Positions 35,839-43,229 of a DNA stretch of 64,000 nt are shown here, piece after piece. Made by a program: the position numbers and the translations under genes. The notes beneath the pieces were generated by a model. It was not told where the DNA came from. It ran no database searches and saw only the letters and a list, made by a program, of their open reading frames with translations. Positions within the stretch are counted from its first letter, which is position 1. Each line of letters opens with the position of its first letter. The DNA lies in contig NZ_RCDA01000003.1 in the NCBI RefSeq assembly GCF_003664325.1, forward strand, positions 186,001 through 250,000, read 5' to 3'. The DNA is from Alkalispirillum mobile (GTDB lineage: Bacteria > Pseudomonadota > Gammaproteobacteria > Nitrococcales > Halorhodospiraceae).

Positions 35839-35880
35839 GTATACGCGGCGATTTTCTCCAGTTAAACCGGCAGCGTATAC
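35839..35880. promoter_or_regulatory. inverted repeat in the FKBP/HDOD divergent region
   Basis: GTATACGC (35839-35846) and GCGTATAC (35873-35880) are perfect reverse complements separated by 26 nt, within the 172-nt gap between divergent starts. GTATAC is itself palindromic. The arms could be two operator half-sites for a dimeric regulator or hold divergent promoter elements; no regulator was identified. Confidence 0.35.
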
Positions 35881-35974
35881 AGCCGGGGCGTGCCGTGCGA
35901 CAGGACACGGCAGGCGGCGACAACCTGTGGCAAGATGGCCGTCATTGTTGCCTGGCAGATGACCCTGACCACCT

Positions 35975-37210
35975 ATGATCGCCATTCCTGACGAGACACG
36001 GCTGGCCTCGTTGGCGCCGCTGAACGAACTGAGTGAGACGCGCCTGGCCCGGCTGAGCGAGAAGGCGGAGTTGTCCCGGGTGAACCGCGGGGACACCCTG
36101 CAGGCGCCCAACGAGGACCGGAGTCTCGTCTACCTGCTCCACGGGCAGTTCACGCTGGTCTCCAAGGGGGGTGGCGCCGATAGGATCACCGCGGACTCGG
36201 AGGCGGCGCGTGAGCCGCTCTTCGACGGGCGGCCCCATCAGACCGTGGCGCGGGCGGACGTGGACAGTGTCATCATGCGCCTCCCCCGGCCGCTGTTTGA
36301 TGTGCTCGCCGACGAGGAGCGGAGCGCCGGATACGATGTCCACGAGGTGCAGGTGGATGAATCGGGCATGCGCCTGTTTCAGCGCATTCTGCATCACTTG
36401 CATGCGGGTACGCTGGACCTGCCGGTGATGCCGGAGATCACGCTGCGCTTGAAGGGGCTGTCGGAGGAGGAGGCGGATCTCACCGCGCTCGGCCGCATCG
36501 TGCAGCTCGAGCCCTCCGTGGCCGCGCGGGTGGTCCAGGCCTCCAACAGCCCGGTCTACCGGCGCAGCGGGGGACGGGTGACCACCCTGCGCGAAGCCGT
36601 GGCCATGCTCGGTTTCATCACGGTGAAGAAACTGGCGCTGGCCATGACCTTGTCGGCGCCCTTCGAAAGCCAGTCCCCCTCGGCGCGGCGTCTGCTTAAG
36701 CAGAACTGGCGCACCAGCGTGGCGGTGTCCGTGACAGCGGCCGTCATCGCGCAACGCTCCGCGGCCGGACTCGACATGGACCGCTGCCTGCTCGCGGGCC
36801 TGACCCACGATATCGGCGCCGTGCCCATCGTGACGTTCGCCGAGAAGGCCGGCATATCGGACAGCACGGAGCTGTCGGAAGTGGTGCAGGGGCTGAGCGG
36901 CCTGGTGGGGCGCGAGGTGCTGGAGGCCTGGGACTTTGACGAGGACCTGGTCGAGGTGCCGGAGGCGAGCACCGACTTCATGCGCCAGCACGATGGTCCG
37001 GCCGATCTGGCTGATGCCGTGGTCGTGGCCCGACTATTCTGCGCCGCCAACGGCGGTGATGACACGGCGCTGGAGACCTTGCACACCACCCCGGCACTAA
37101 GCCGCCTGCAGTTGCCGGGCGAGGGGCCGGAGGCCGACGTGGAGGTACTCAACGCCGCCCGTGCCGAGTTGGCAGAGCTGGAAAAGGCGCTGATGGGTGC
37201 GGCGGACTGA
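35975..37210 (+). CDS. HDOD domain signalling protein with cyclic-nucleotide-binding-like N-terminus
   Basis: 411-residue cytoplasmic protein. Residues 10-125 resemble a degenerate cNMP-binding barrel (LARLSEKAELSRVNRGDTLQ, LLHGQFTLVSKGGG), without a clear phosphate-binding cassette. The HDOD domain (about 135-335) shows PVMPEITLRLKGL, IVQLEPSVAARVVQASNSP and LREAVAMLGFITVKKLALAM. HDOD proteins act in flagellar, biofilm and stress regulation by protein contact and usually lack catalysis. It lies next to the chemosensory operon but has its own promoter region. Confidence 0.88.
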   Translation: MIAIPDETRLASLAPLNELSETRLARLSEKAELSRVNRGDTLQAPNEDRSLVYLLHGQFTLVSKGGGADRITADSEAAREPLFDGRPHQTVARADVDSVIMRLPRPLFDVLADEERSAGYDVHEVQVDESGMRLFQRILHHLHAGTLDLPVMPEITLRLKGLSEEEADLTALGRIVQLEPSVAARVVQASNSPVYRRSGGRVTTLREAVAMLGFITVKKLALAMTLSAPFESQSPSARRLLKQNWRTSVAVSVTAAVIAQRSAAGLDMDRCLLAGLTHDIGAVPIVTFAEKAGISDSTELSEVVQGLSGLVGREVLEAWDFDEDLVEVPEASTDFMRQHDGPADLADAVVVARLFCAANGGDDTALETLHTTPALSRLQLPGEGPEADVEVLNAARAELAELEKALMGAAD

Positions 37211-37236
37211 GCAGTTTTACGGTCTGCCTAGTGCGT

Positions 37237-38043
37237 CTAGTCCGTCTCCGGGCCCGTCTCCGGCTCCAGCAACGGCCATTCCGATGCGTCGATCGTCTCT
37301 CGGTATGCGTGCCAAGTGGCATGGCCCAGCAGCGGCATAAGCACCAGAAAGGCCAGCCAGGCGGTAGCGACGGCAATCCCGACACAGCCCACGATTATCA
37401 ACGCCCAGGTCAGCATCGCCGGCTTGTTGCGCATGACCGCATTGACGCTGGTGACCACTGCGGTGATCGCATCCGCGCGGCGCTCGATCAACATGGGCAG
37501 CGAGAAGGCGCTGGCCACGAACACCACCAGGCTGAACAGCGCCCCAACGGCCATGCCGCTGCCGAGGAACAGTGCCAATTCCCCGATTGCGGGCTCGGCG
37601 GTATCCGGGAAGAAGACATAAAGGGTGTTGGCGGCCCGCGCCCAGATCAGCAGCACCACCACCAGGATGACGGCGAAGAACAGGGTGCTGCGCAGTGACC
37701 TGAGGGTGCTGCGTAAACCCCGGCGCAACGAGACGTTTTCCCCACGTTCCAGTTGCAGGCTAAGCGCGTAGACCGTCAAGGCCAGCAACGGTCCCACGAA
37801 GACAAAGCCGGAAACCAGTCCGAGGTAAAGCCCCAGGTTGCCGAACTGCCATGTCGCCCCCGTGACCAGGTAACTGAGGATCACGGTAATTGCGCCGAAG
37901 AGCAGGCTCTGCCGGGGCGCGGCGCGCAGGTCTGCCCACCCCCGACGCAACCAGCGCCAGGGGGCATCCACCCCCACCTGGCGGCAGGGTGCCAACATGG
38001 GCAGCTCTTCTGGCGACCTGGCCGGCGGGGGCGTCTGGCTCAT
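37237..38043 (-). CDS. DUF2189 integral membrane protein
   Basis: 268-residue protein with about six hydrophobic helices (for example SLLFGAITVILSYLV, FFAVILVVVLLIWA, PAMLTWALIIVGCVGIAVAT). The WRWLRRGWADLRAAPRQSL start and LMPLLGHATWHAYRETID end are family signatures of DUF2189, which is often found near cytochrome or respiratory genes but has no known function. It follows the fumarase gene by 16 nt on the same strand. Confidence 0.85.
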   Translation of the reverse strand: MSQTPPPARSPEELPMLAPCRQVGVDAPWRWLRRGWADLRAAPRQSLLFGAITVILSYLVTGATWQFGNLGLYLGLVSGFVFVGPLLALTVYALSLQLERGENVSLRRGLRSTLRSLRSTLFFAVILVVVLLIWARAANTLYVFFPDTAEPAIGELALFLGSGMAVGALFSLVVFVASAFSLPMLIERRADAITAVVTSVNAVMRNKPAMLTWALIIVGCVGIAVATAWLAFLVLMPLLGHATWHAYRETIDASEWPLLEPETGPETD

Positions 38044-38059
38044 GGGGTGCGCACCCTCC

Positions 38060-39577
38060 TCAGGCCTCGGTGACCGGGATCCCCTTGATCCGGGCCTGCC
38101 ACTCGCGCGGGCCGGTCTCGTGCACCGACTCGCCGCGGCTGTCCACCGCGACCGTCACCGGCATGTCCTCCACCTCGAACTCGTGGATGGCCTCCATGCC
38201 CAGGTCCTCAAAGGCCACCACCCGACTCTTGCGGATGGCCTTGGACACCAGGTAGGCCGCGCCACCCACGGCGATCAGGTAGACCGCGCCGTGCTTGCGG
38301 ATGGCCTCTACTGCCTCGGGGCCGCGCTCTGCCTTGCCGATCATGCCCATCAGGCCGGTCTCGGCCAGCATCTGGTCGGTGAACTTGTCCATCCGGGTGG
38401 CCGTGGTGGGGCCGGCCGGGCCGACCGGCTCGTCGCGCACCGGGTCCACCGGGCCCACGTAGTAGATGAACTTGCCCTTCAGGTCGACGGGCAGTTCCTC
38501 GCCGCGGCTGAGCATGTCGGTCATGCGCTTGTGGGCGGCATCGCGGCCGGTGAGGATGGTGCCGGACACCAGCAGGGTATCGCCCGGCTTCCAGCTCTGG
38601 GCCTCCTCGGTGGTCACTTCGTCGAGGTTCACGCGCTTGACCTCGCCGCCGCCCTCGCGGGCTACCTGCGGCCAGTCCTCCAGCTTGGGTGCCGGCAGAT
38701 CGGCCACGCCGGAGCCGTCCAGCACGAAGTGGGCGTGGCGGGTGGCGGCGCAGTTGGGGATCATGGCCACGGGCTTGTTGGCGGCGTGGGTGGGGTAGTC
38801 GCGGATCTTGATATCCAGCACCGTGGTCAGCCCGCCGAGCCCCTGGGCGCCGATGCCCAGCTCGTTGACCTTGTCGAAGATCTCAAGGCGCAGCTCCTCG
38901 GCGGTGTTTTGCGGGCCGCGGGCCTTCAGCTCATGGATGTCGATGCTCTCCATGCAGGCCTCCTTGGCCATCAGCATGGCCTTGTCGGCGGTACCGCCGA
39001 TGCCGATGCCCAGGATGCCGGGCGGGCACCAGCCGGCACCCATCTTCGGCACCTGCTCCAGCACCCAGTCGACGACAGAGTCGGAGGGGTTGAGCATGGC
39101 GAACTTGGTCTTGGCCTCGGAGCCGCCGCCCTTGGCCGCCACCTGCACGTCCACCGTGTCGCCGGGCACCAGCGACATGTGGATGACCGCCGGGGTGTTA
39201 TCGCCGGTGTTCTTCCGAGCGCCGGCCGGATCGGCCAGGATGGAGGCGCGCAGCTTGTTGTCGGGCAGGTTGTAGGCCCGGCGCACGCCCTCGTTGACCA
39301 TGTCCTCGACGCTCATCTCCGCGTCCCACTGCACGTTCATGCCGATCTTGAGGATCACGGTGACAATGCCGGTGTCCTGGCAGATGGGCCGGCGGCCCTC
39401 GGCGCACATGCGGGAGTTGATCAGGATCTGCGCCAGGGCATCCTTGGCGGCAGGCGATTCCTCCCTTTCCCAGGCTTCGTGGGCGGCGTCGATGAAGTCC
39501 TTGGGGTGGTAGTAGGAGATATACTGCAACGCGTCGGCAATGCTCTGGATGAAGTCATCCTGGCGGATGGTAGCCAT
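38060..39577 (-). CDS. class I fumarate hydratase (iron-sulfur)
   Basis: 505-residue class I fumarase interconverting fumarate and malate in the TCA cycle through a [4Fe-4S] cluster. Candidate cluster cysteines lie in RPICQDTG, GAGWCPPG and MIPNCAATRH, in the order expected for the family. The N-terminal alpha domain and C-terminal beta domain (GDTLLVSGTILTGRDAAHKRM) are fused in one chain. A tartrate dehydratase activity cannot be excluded, but those enzymes are usually two-subunit. Oxygen-sensitive; a class II enzyme may exist elsewhere. Confidence 0.93.
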   Translation of the reverse strand: MATIRQDDFIQSIADALQYISYYHPKDFIDAAHEAWEREESPAAKDALAQILINSRMCAEGRRPICQDTGIVTVILKIGMNVQWDAEMSVEDMVNEGVRRAYNLPDNKLRASILADPAGARKNTGDNTPAVIHMSLVPGDTVDVQVAAKGGGSEAKTKFAMLNPSDSVVDWVLEQVPKMGAGWCPPGILGIGIGGTADKAMLMAKEACMESIDIHELKARGPQNTAEELRLEIFDKVNELGIGAQGLGGLTTVLDIKIRDYPTHAANKPVAMIPNCAATRHAHFVLDGSGVADLPAPKLEDWPQVAREGGGEVKRVNLDEVTTEEAQSWKPGDTLLVSGTILTGRDAAHKRMTDMLSRGEELPVDLKGKFIYYVGPVDPVRDEPVGPAGPTTATRMDKFTDQMLAETGLMGMIGKAERGPEAVEAIRKHGAVYLIAVGGAAYLVSKAIRKSRVVAFEDLGMEAIHEFEVEDMPVTVAVDSRGESVHETGPREWQARIKGIPVTEA

Positions 39578-39708
39578 TGGCGTCCTCCGGGGTGGGTCGT
39601 TTTATAGTCGTTGATCCGTCGGGTGTTCGGTTGCGCCGCAGTATATACCAGAGTCGGCGGCGTTTGCCCGTGGCAACATGGTGTTGGCGGTTGGCCGGGG
39701 CGGCGAGG

Positions 39709-39755
39709 CGGGCCGTGGGGCTCCGAGTGGGCGCCCCTTCGGGGCTCGCAGTAAC
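39709..39755 (+). repeat. GC-rich hairpin repeat resembling the right half of the bioB palindrome
   Basis: In the 217-nt gap upstream of tspO, GCCCC-TTC-GGGGC (39733-39745) forms a hairpin inside a segment that begins GCGGGCC. Read beside the minus strand of 6130-6183, both share GCGGGCC, then CTCCG, AGTG, CCCCTTCGGGG and CTGC/GCAG-like ends with few mismatches. This suggests a dispersed repeat family with members just upstream of genes. Confidence 0.4.
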
Positions 39756-39794
39756 GGCGGGGCAAGCCAGTTTCAATGGAGAGGATCAGGTCTC

Positions 39795-40289
39795 ATGACG
39801 GATCAAATGCGCACCAATCCGCGCAGCCATTTCCCGATGCTGCTGGCATTTCTGTTTATGGTGTTGGTGGTCTCTTCGTTGGGGGGCGCGGTGACCGCTA
39901 CCAGCGTGGATGACTGGTACCGGGAGCTGGCCAAGCCGCCGTTCAACCCGCCGGACTGGCTATTCGGGCCGGTGTGGACGGTACTTTACCTGGCCATCGG
40001 CGTGGCCGGCTGGCGCCTGTGGCGGGTGCTGGGCTGGGCGCAGGGGCGTGGCGTGCTGGCGCTCTGGGGCCTGCAACTGGTGATGAACCTGTGCTGGTCG
40101 GTGATCTTCTTCGGGCTGCAGGCGACTGGCGCGGCGCTGGTTTGGATCAGTCTGCTCTTTCTCGTGCTGCTGGCCTGCATCCGCAAGTTCGGCGAGGTGG
40201 ACCGCTGGGCGGCGTGGCTGTTCGTGCCCTACGCGCTGTGGGTGGCGTTCGCGATGGTGCTCAATGGCGCGATCTGGTGGTTGAATTGA
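39795..40289 (+). CDS. tspO: TspO/MBR family tryptophan-rich sensory protein
   Basis: 164-residue membrane protein of five predicted helices, rich in tryptophan: WYRELAKPPFNPPDWLFGPVW, LYLAIGVAGWRLW and LQLVMNLCWSVIFFG are the family signature. TspO binds porphyrins and affects tetrapyrrole-dependent regulation; in phototrophs it modulates photosystem genes in response to oxygen. ATG 39795 is preceded by GGAGAGGATCAGG. The frame is open upstream into the repeat but has no family similarity there. Apparently monocistronic. Confidence 0.95.
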   Translation: MTDQMRTNPRSHFPMLLAFLFMVLVVSSLGGAVTATSVDDWYRELAKPPFNPPDWLFGPVWTVLYLAIGVAGWRLWRVLGWAQGRGVLALWGLQLVMNLCWSVIFFGLQATGAALVWISLLFLVLLACIRKFGEVDRWAAWLFVPYALWVAFAMVLNGAIWWLN

Positions 40290-40422
40290 GCGCAACGACT
40301 CGCCTGCGCTGCCGTTCTTAAAGTGTTGCCTGCAATGTGCGTAGCCGATTGGCGAGCGCGTGCTTGACGCTTTCGTGGATACAGGAGAACGGATAGCGGG
40401 ATATGGCGCGGCTGCCTCGGCA

Positions 40423-40674
40423 TCAGAACAGTGCCTCGATATCGGTGGCGTCACCCTTGGTGCGGGTGGCGACCTGCAGTTCCAGATCGAGCGCGGCCAG
40501 AATGGCGAGCAGGGTTTCCAGTTTGACGGCCGGGTTGCCGTTCTCTACCAGAGAGATCGTCTCTTGCCGATAGCCGGCCCGCTCTCCCAGGGCTTGCTGG
40601 GTGAGGTGTTGTTTCCTGCGGGCCCGGCGGATGAGATTGCCGAGTTGTTTGGGGGTGCGGGCGAGGACGTTCAT
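40423..40674 (-). CDS. HipB-type helix-turn-helix repressor, orphan
   Basis: 83-residue XRE/HipB-like protein: LGNLIRRARRKQHLTQQALGERAG, then the recognition helix YRQETISLVENG and a C-terminal strand LQVATRTKG. In toxin-antitoxin loci such a protein neutralises and represses HipA, whose gene normally follows. Here only 133 nt remain before the convergent tspO gene and nothing there resembles HipA. A promoter and an inverted repeat lie just upstream, suggesting autoregulation. Confidence 0.85.
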   Translation of the reverse strand: MNVLARTPKQLGNLIRRARRKQHLTQQALGERAGYRQETISLVENGNPAVKLETLLAILAALDLELQVATRTKGDATDIEALF

Positions 40675-40680
40675 GCGTTG

Positions 40681-40709
40681 ATTATGCGCTAAACGCGATA
40701 AGCCGGCAA
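40681..40709 (-). promoter_or_regulatory. promoter of the HipB-type gene, predicted leaderless
   Basis: On the minus strand TTGCCG (40709-40704) and CATAAT (40686-40681) are separated by 17 nt. Counting seven bases from the end of the -10 places +1 at 40674, the A of the ATG. Only CAACGC lies between -10 and start, with no ribosome site. Translation from a leaderless transcript is therefore predicted. Confidence 0.55.
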
Positions 40710-40728
40710 TATAGGATTTGGCGCATAA
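40682..40728. promoter_or_regulatory. inverted repeat overlapping the HipB-type gene promoter
   Basis: TTATGCGC (40682-40689) and GCGCATAA (40721-40728) are perfect reverse complements with a 31-nt spacer that contains the -35 element. The left copy overlaps the -10. Dimers of the HipB-like protein binding both copies could repress their own gene and perhaps the divergent rdgC. Confidence 0.45.
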
Positions 40729-40869
40729 GTGATTTTTATGTGCTACCCATCATAAAGTGCCTGTCTCGCAGTCACGCCCCGTCCGCTTGCGATTGCCACC
40801 GTTGCCGGTTGTCCCGCAGATGCCTGGCTCGCATAATGTCCCGCTTTCCAGTCGCAGCGGATGCACGCC

Positions 40870-41868
40870 ATGTGGTTCAAGAACCTCACCCTGTACAAGC
40901 TCCAATCTCCCCTGCGCGAGACCGCCGAGGGTCTGCAAGAGGCGCTGGCCGCCTTTGCCTGGGAGCCCGCCGCCCGCTTTGAGATGCAGCGGGTGGGGTG
41001 GGTGCCGCCCATGGGCCAGCCCGATGCGCCGTTGACTCACTCGGTGGGCAACTTCCACCTGCTCTGCCTGCACGAGGAGAGCAAGCTGCTGCCCGCCTCG
41101 GTCATTCGCGATGCGCTGGATGAGAAGGTCGGTGAGATCGAGCACAAAGAGAGCCGCAAGGTGCGCCGGCGCGAGAAGGATCAACTCAAGGAGGAGGTGA
41201 TCCTCGATCTGCTGCCGCGTGCCTTCAGCCGCCACCGGCGCACCTGGGGCTACATCGACGCCCGTGACGGCTGGCTGGTGGTGGATACCGCGAGCGCCCG
41301 GGCCGCCGAGGACTTCGTCGAGCACCTGCGCGAAGCGCTGGGCACCCTGCCGGTAGCCCTGCCGGAGACGAAGGAGAGCCCGCAGGCGGTGATGACCCGC
41401 TGGCTGGCCGAGGACGACATCCCCGGCGATATCGAGCTGGGCGAGGAGGCGGTGCTGGAGGACCCGCGCGCCGAGGGCTGCGAGGTGCGGGTCAAGCGCC
41501 AGGACCTGGTGGCCGAGGAGATGCGCGCCCACATCCAGGCCGGCAAGCGTGTGCGCACCCTGGCACTGACCTGGGGCGAGCGCCTCTCCTGCGTGCTGGA
41601 CGCCAGCCTGGTGGTCAAACGCCTGAAGTTCCTGGACATGGTCCAGGAACAGGCCGCCGAAGAGGAGGCTGAGACCCCCGAAGAGCGTCTGGACGTGGAC
41701 TTCTCCCTGATGAGCCTGGAGCTGCAGCGCTTCTACCCGCGCTTGATGGAACTGTTCGGCGGTGAGCGGCAGGGGCCGGCGGAAGAGGACCCCCGTCCGT
41801 CCGCGGAGGAGCAGACTGCCAAGGCGGATGATGACGGCATCACCGGCAGCGCCACGCCCCGCCTCTGA
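40870..41868 (+). CDS. rdgC: recombination-associated protein RdgC
   Basis: 332-residue RdgC, a ring-shaped DNA-binding protein that limits RecA access during recombination and replication. The N-terminus MWFKNLTLYKLQSPL matches the family start, so ATG 40870 is chosen over ATG 40861. Also visible are GWVPPMG, RKVRRREKDQLKEEVILDLLPRAF and a charged C-terminal region that is longer and more acidic than in E. coli (303 residues). Convergent with the tesA-type gene. Confidence 0.94.
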   Translation: MWFKNLTLYKLQSPLRETAEGLQEALAAFAWEPAARFEMQRVGWVPPMGQPDAPLTHSVGNFHLLCLHEESKLLPASVIRDALDEKVGEIEHKESRKVRRREKDQLKEEVILDLLPRAFSRHRRTWGYIDARDGWLVVDTASARAAEDFVEHLREALGTLPVALPETKESPQAVMTRWLAEDDIPGDIELGEEAVLEDPRAEGCEVRVKRQDLVAEEMRAHIQAGKRVRTLALTWGERLSCVLDASLVVKRLKFLDMVQEQAAEEEAETPEERLDVDFSLMSLELQRFYPRLMELFGGERQGPAEEDPRPSAEEQTAKADDDGITGSATPRL

Positions 41869-41884
41869 TCCCGCCCCGGTCTGG

Positions 41885-42499
41885 TCAGAGTAGCGGCGCC
41901 AACTCCGGCCAGACCAGCTCCAGCATCTTCGGCTGCGCTTCGGCGTTGGGGTGGATGCGGTCGTCCTGCATCAGGCCGCCCTCGGTGGCGATGCCCTCCA
42001 GCAGGAAGGGCACCAGCGGGATGCCGTAGTCGTCGGCCAGTTCGTGGAACAGCGCCTCGAAGCGTTCGTTGTAGGCTGGCCCGTAGTTGGGCGGCAGGCG
42101 GATGCCCACCAGCAGAACCTCCGCCCCCGCCGACTGTCCCATTTCAATGATGGCGGACAGGTTGCGCCGGGTCTCTGCCGGGGGCAGGGCGCGCAGCCCG
42201 TCATTACCGCCCAGTTGCACCACCAGCACCTCCGGGTCATGCGCCTCCAGCAGGTCGGCCAGCCGGTTCAGCCCCTGCCGGGTTGTATCGCCACTGGTGG
42301 CGGCATTGATAACCTTGTGCGGGTGGCCCTCGTCGGCCAGCCGGTCCTGCAACAGGGCCACCCAGCCGTCGCGCTCGCGCTCCAGGCCGTACGCCGCGCT
42401 CAGGCTGTCGCCCAGCACCGCGATGCGCGGGGCCTCGGCCGCCACCGTGGCGGTGACCGGGCCCAGCAACAGAACAATCAGCAGGAGACGCAGCAGCAT
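41885..42499 (-). CDS. tesA: periplasmic GDSL esterase/lysophospholipase, TesA-like
   Basis: 204-residue SGNH hydrolase with a signal peptide (LLRLLLIVLLLGPVTATVAA). Block I RIAVLGDSLSAAYGL holds the nucleophile Ser, block III LGGNDGLRALPP the Asn, and block V DDRIHPNAEA the Asp-His pair. E. coli TesA has thioesterase, lysophospholipase and protease activities. ATG 42499 has GAGG seven bases upstream. It is divergent from the ABC transporter genes, as in E. coli tesA-ybbA-ybbP, and the two start codons overlap. Confidence 0.93.
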   Translation of the reverse strand: MLLRLLLIVLLLGPVTATVAAEAPRIAVLGDSLSAAYGLERERDGWVALLQDRLADEGHPHKVINAATSGDTTRQGLNRLADLLEAHDPEVLVVQLGGNDGLRALPPAETRRNLSAIIEMGQSAGAEVLLVGIRLPPNYGPAYNERFEALFHELADDYGIPLVPFLLEGIATEGGLMQDDRIHPNAEAQPKMLELVWPELAPLL

Positions 42500-43229
42500 G
42501 ACGGTAACCTCCAGTATGGCCAGCGAAAGCACTGAGCCCGAAGCCGGTATCGCCACCCGTGCACCGGTCCTGCGCACCGAGGGGCTGACCATGCGCTTCT
42601 CCGGGCCGGACGGCGAGATCCGGCTGTTCGACGGGCTGGATCTTAGCATTACCCGAGGTGAGTCCGTGGCCATTCTCGGCGCCTCCGGCTCGGGCAAGTC
42701 CACACTCCTTGGACTGCTGGCGGGCCTGGATGTGCCCACCGGCGGACGCGTCTGGCTCGCTGATCAGGAGATCACCGCCCTGGACGAGGACCAGCGCGCC
42801 CGAGTGCGCGGGGAGCACCTGGGCTTCATCTTCCAGGCCTTCCACCTGCTGGGCGGGCTGAATGCGCTGGAGAACGTCATGCTGCCGCTGGAACTCGCCG
42901 GCGGCGCCCGTGCCCGGGCACGGGCCGGCGAGGCCCTGGCCCGGGTGGGCCTGGGCGGCCGGCTGCACCACTACCCGCGCCAGCTCTCCGGCGGCGAGCA
43001 GCAGCGGGTGGCCATTGCCCGCGCGCTGGTCACCGAGCCCAGCCTGCTGATGGGGGACGAGCCCACCGGCAACCTGGACCGCCGCACCGGCGAGCAGGTG
43101 GCCGATCTGCTGTTCCGGATCAATCGCGAGCAGGGCACCACCCTGGTGCTGGTGACGCACGACCCGGCCCTGGGCGAGCGCTGCGACCGCGTGCTGAACC
43201 TGGCCGACGGCCGGCTGGAGGGGGTATGA
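42498..43229 (+). CDS. ybbA: ABC transporter ATP-binding protein YbbA
   Basis: 243-residue ABC ATPase of the LolD/MacB type: Walker A GASGSGKST, signature LSGGEQQRVAIARAL, Walker B LLMGDEPTGNLD and H-loop LVTHD. It pairs with the large permease encoded next; substrates of YbbA-YbbP are unknown, with export of lipids or hydrophobic compounds suggested for the family. ATG 42498 has AGGAGA nine bases upstream; ATG 42516 is the alternative. The start overlaps the divergent tesA ATG, and the stop overlaps ybbP (ATGA). Confidence 0.92.
   Translation: MTVTSSMASESTEPEAGIATRAPVLRTEGLTMRFSGPDGEIRLFDGLDLSITRGESVAILGASGSGKSTLLGLLAGLDVPTGGRVWLADQEITALDEDQRARVRGEHLGFIFQAFHLLGGLNALENVMLPLELAGGARARARAGEALARVGLGGRLHHYPRQLSGGEQQRVAIARALVTEPSLLMGDEPTGNLDRRTGEQVADLLFRINREQGTTLVLVTHDPALGERCDRVLNLADGRLEGV

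Noticed and set aside
37997-39607. 536-codon open frame on the plus strand opposite fumarase
   Set aside because: The minus strand encodes a complete class I fumarase with its cluster cysteines; the plus frame is His/Gly/Val-rich antisense.
40290-40422. Remnant of a hipA toxin gene downstream of the HipB-type gene
   Set aside because: Translations in all frames of this 133-nt gap show no HipA N-terminal features; only short unrelated frames.
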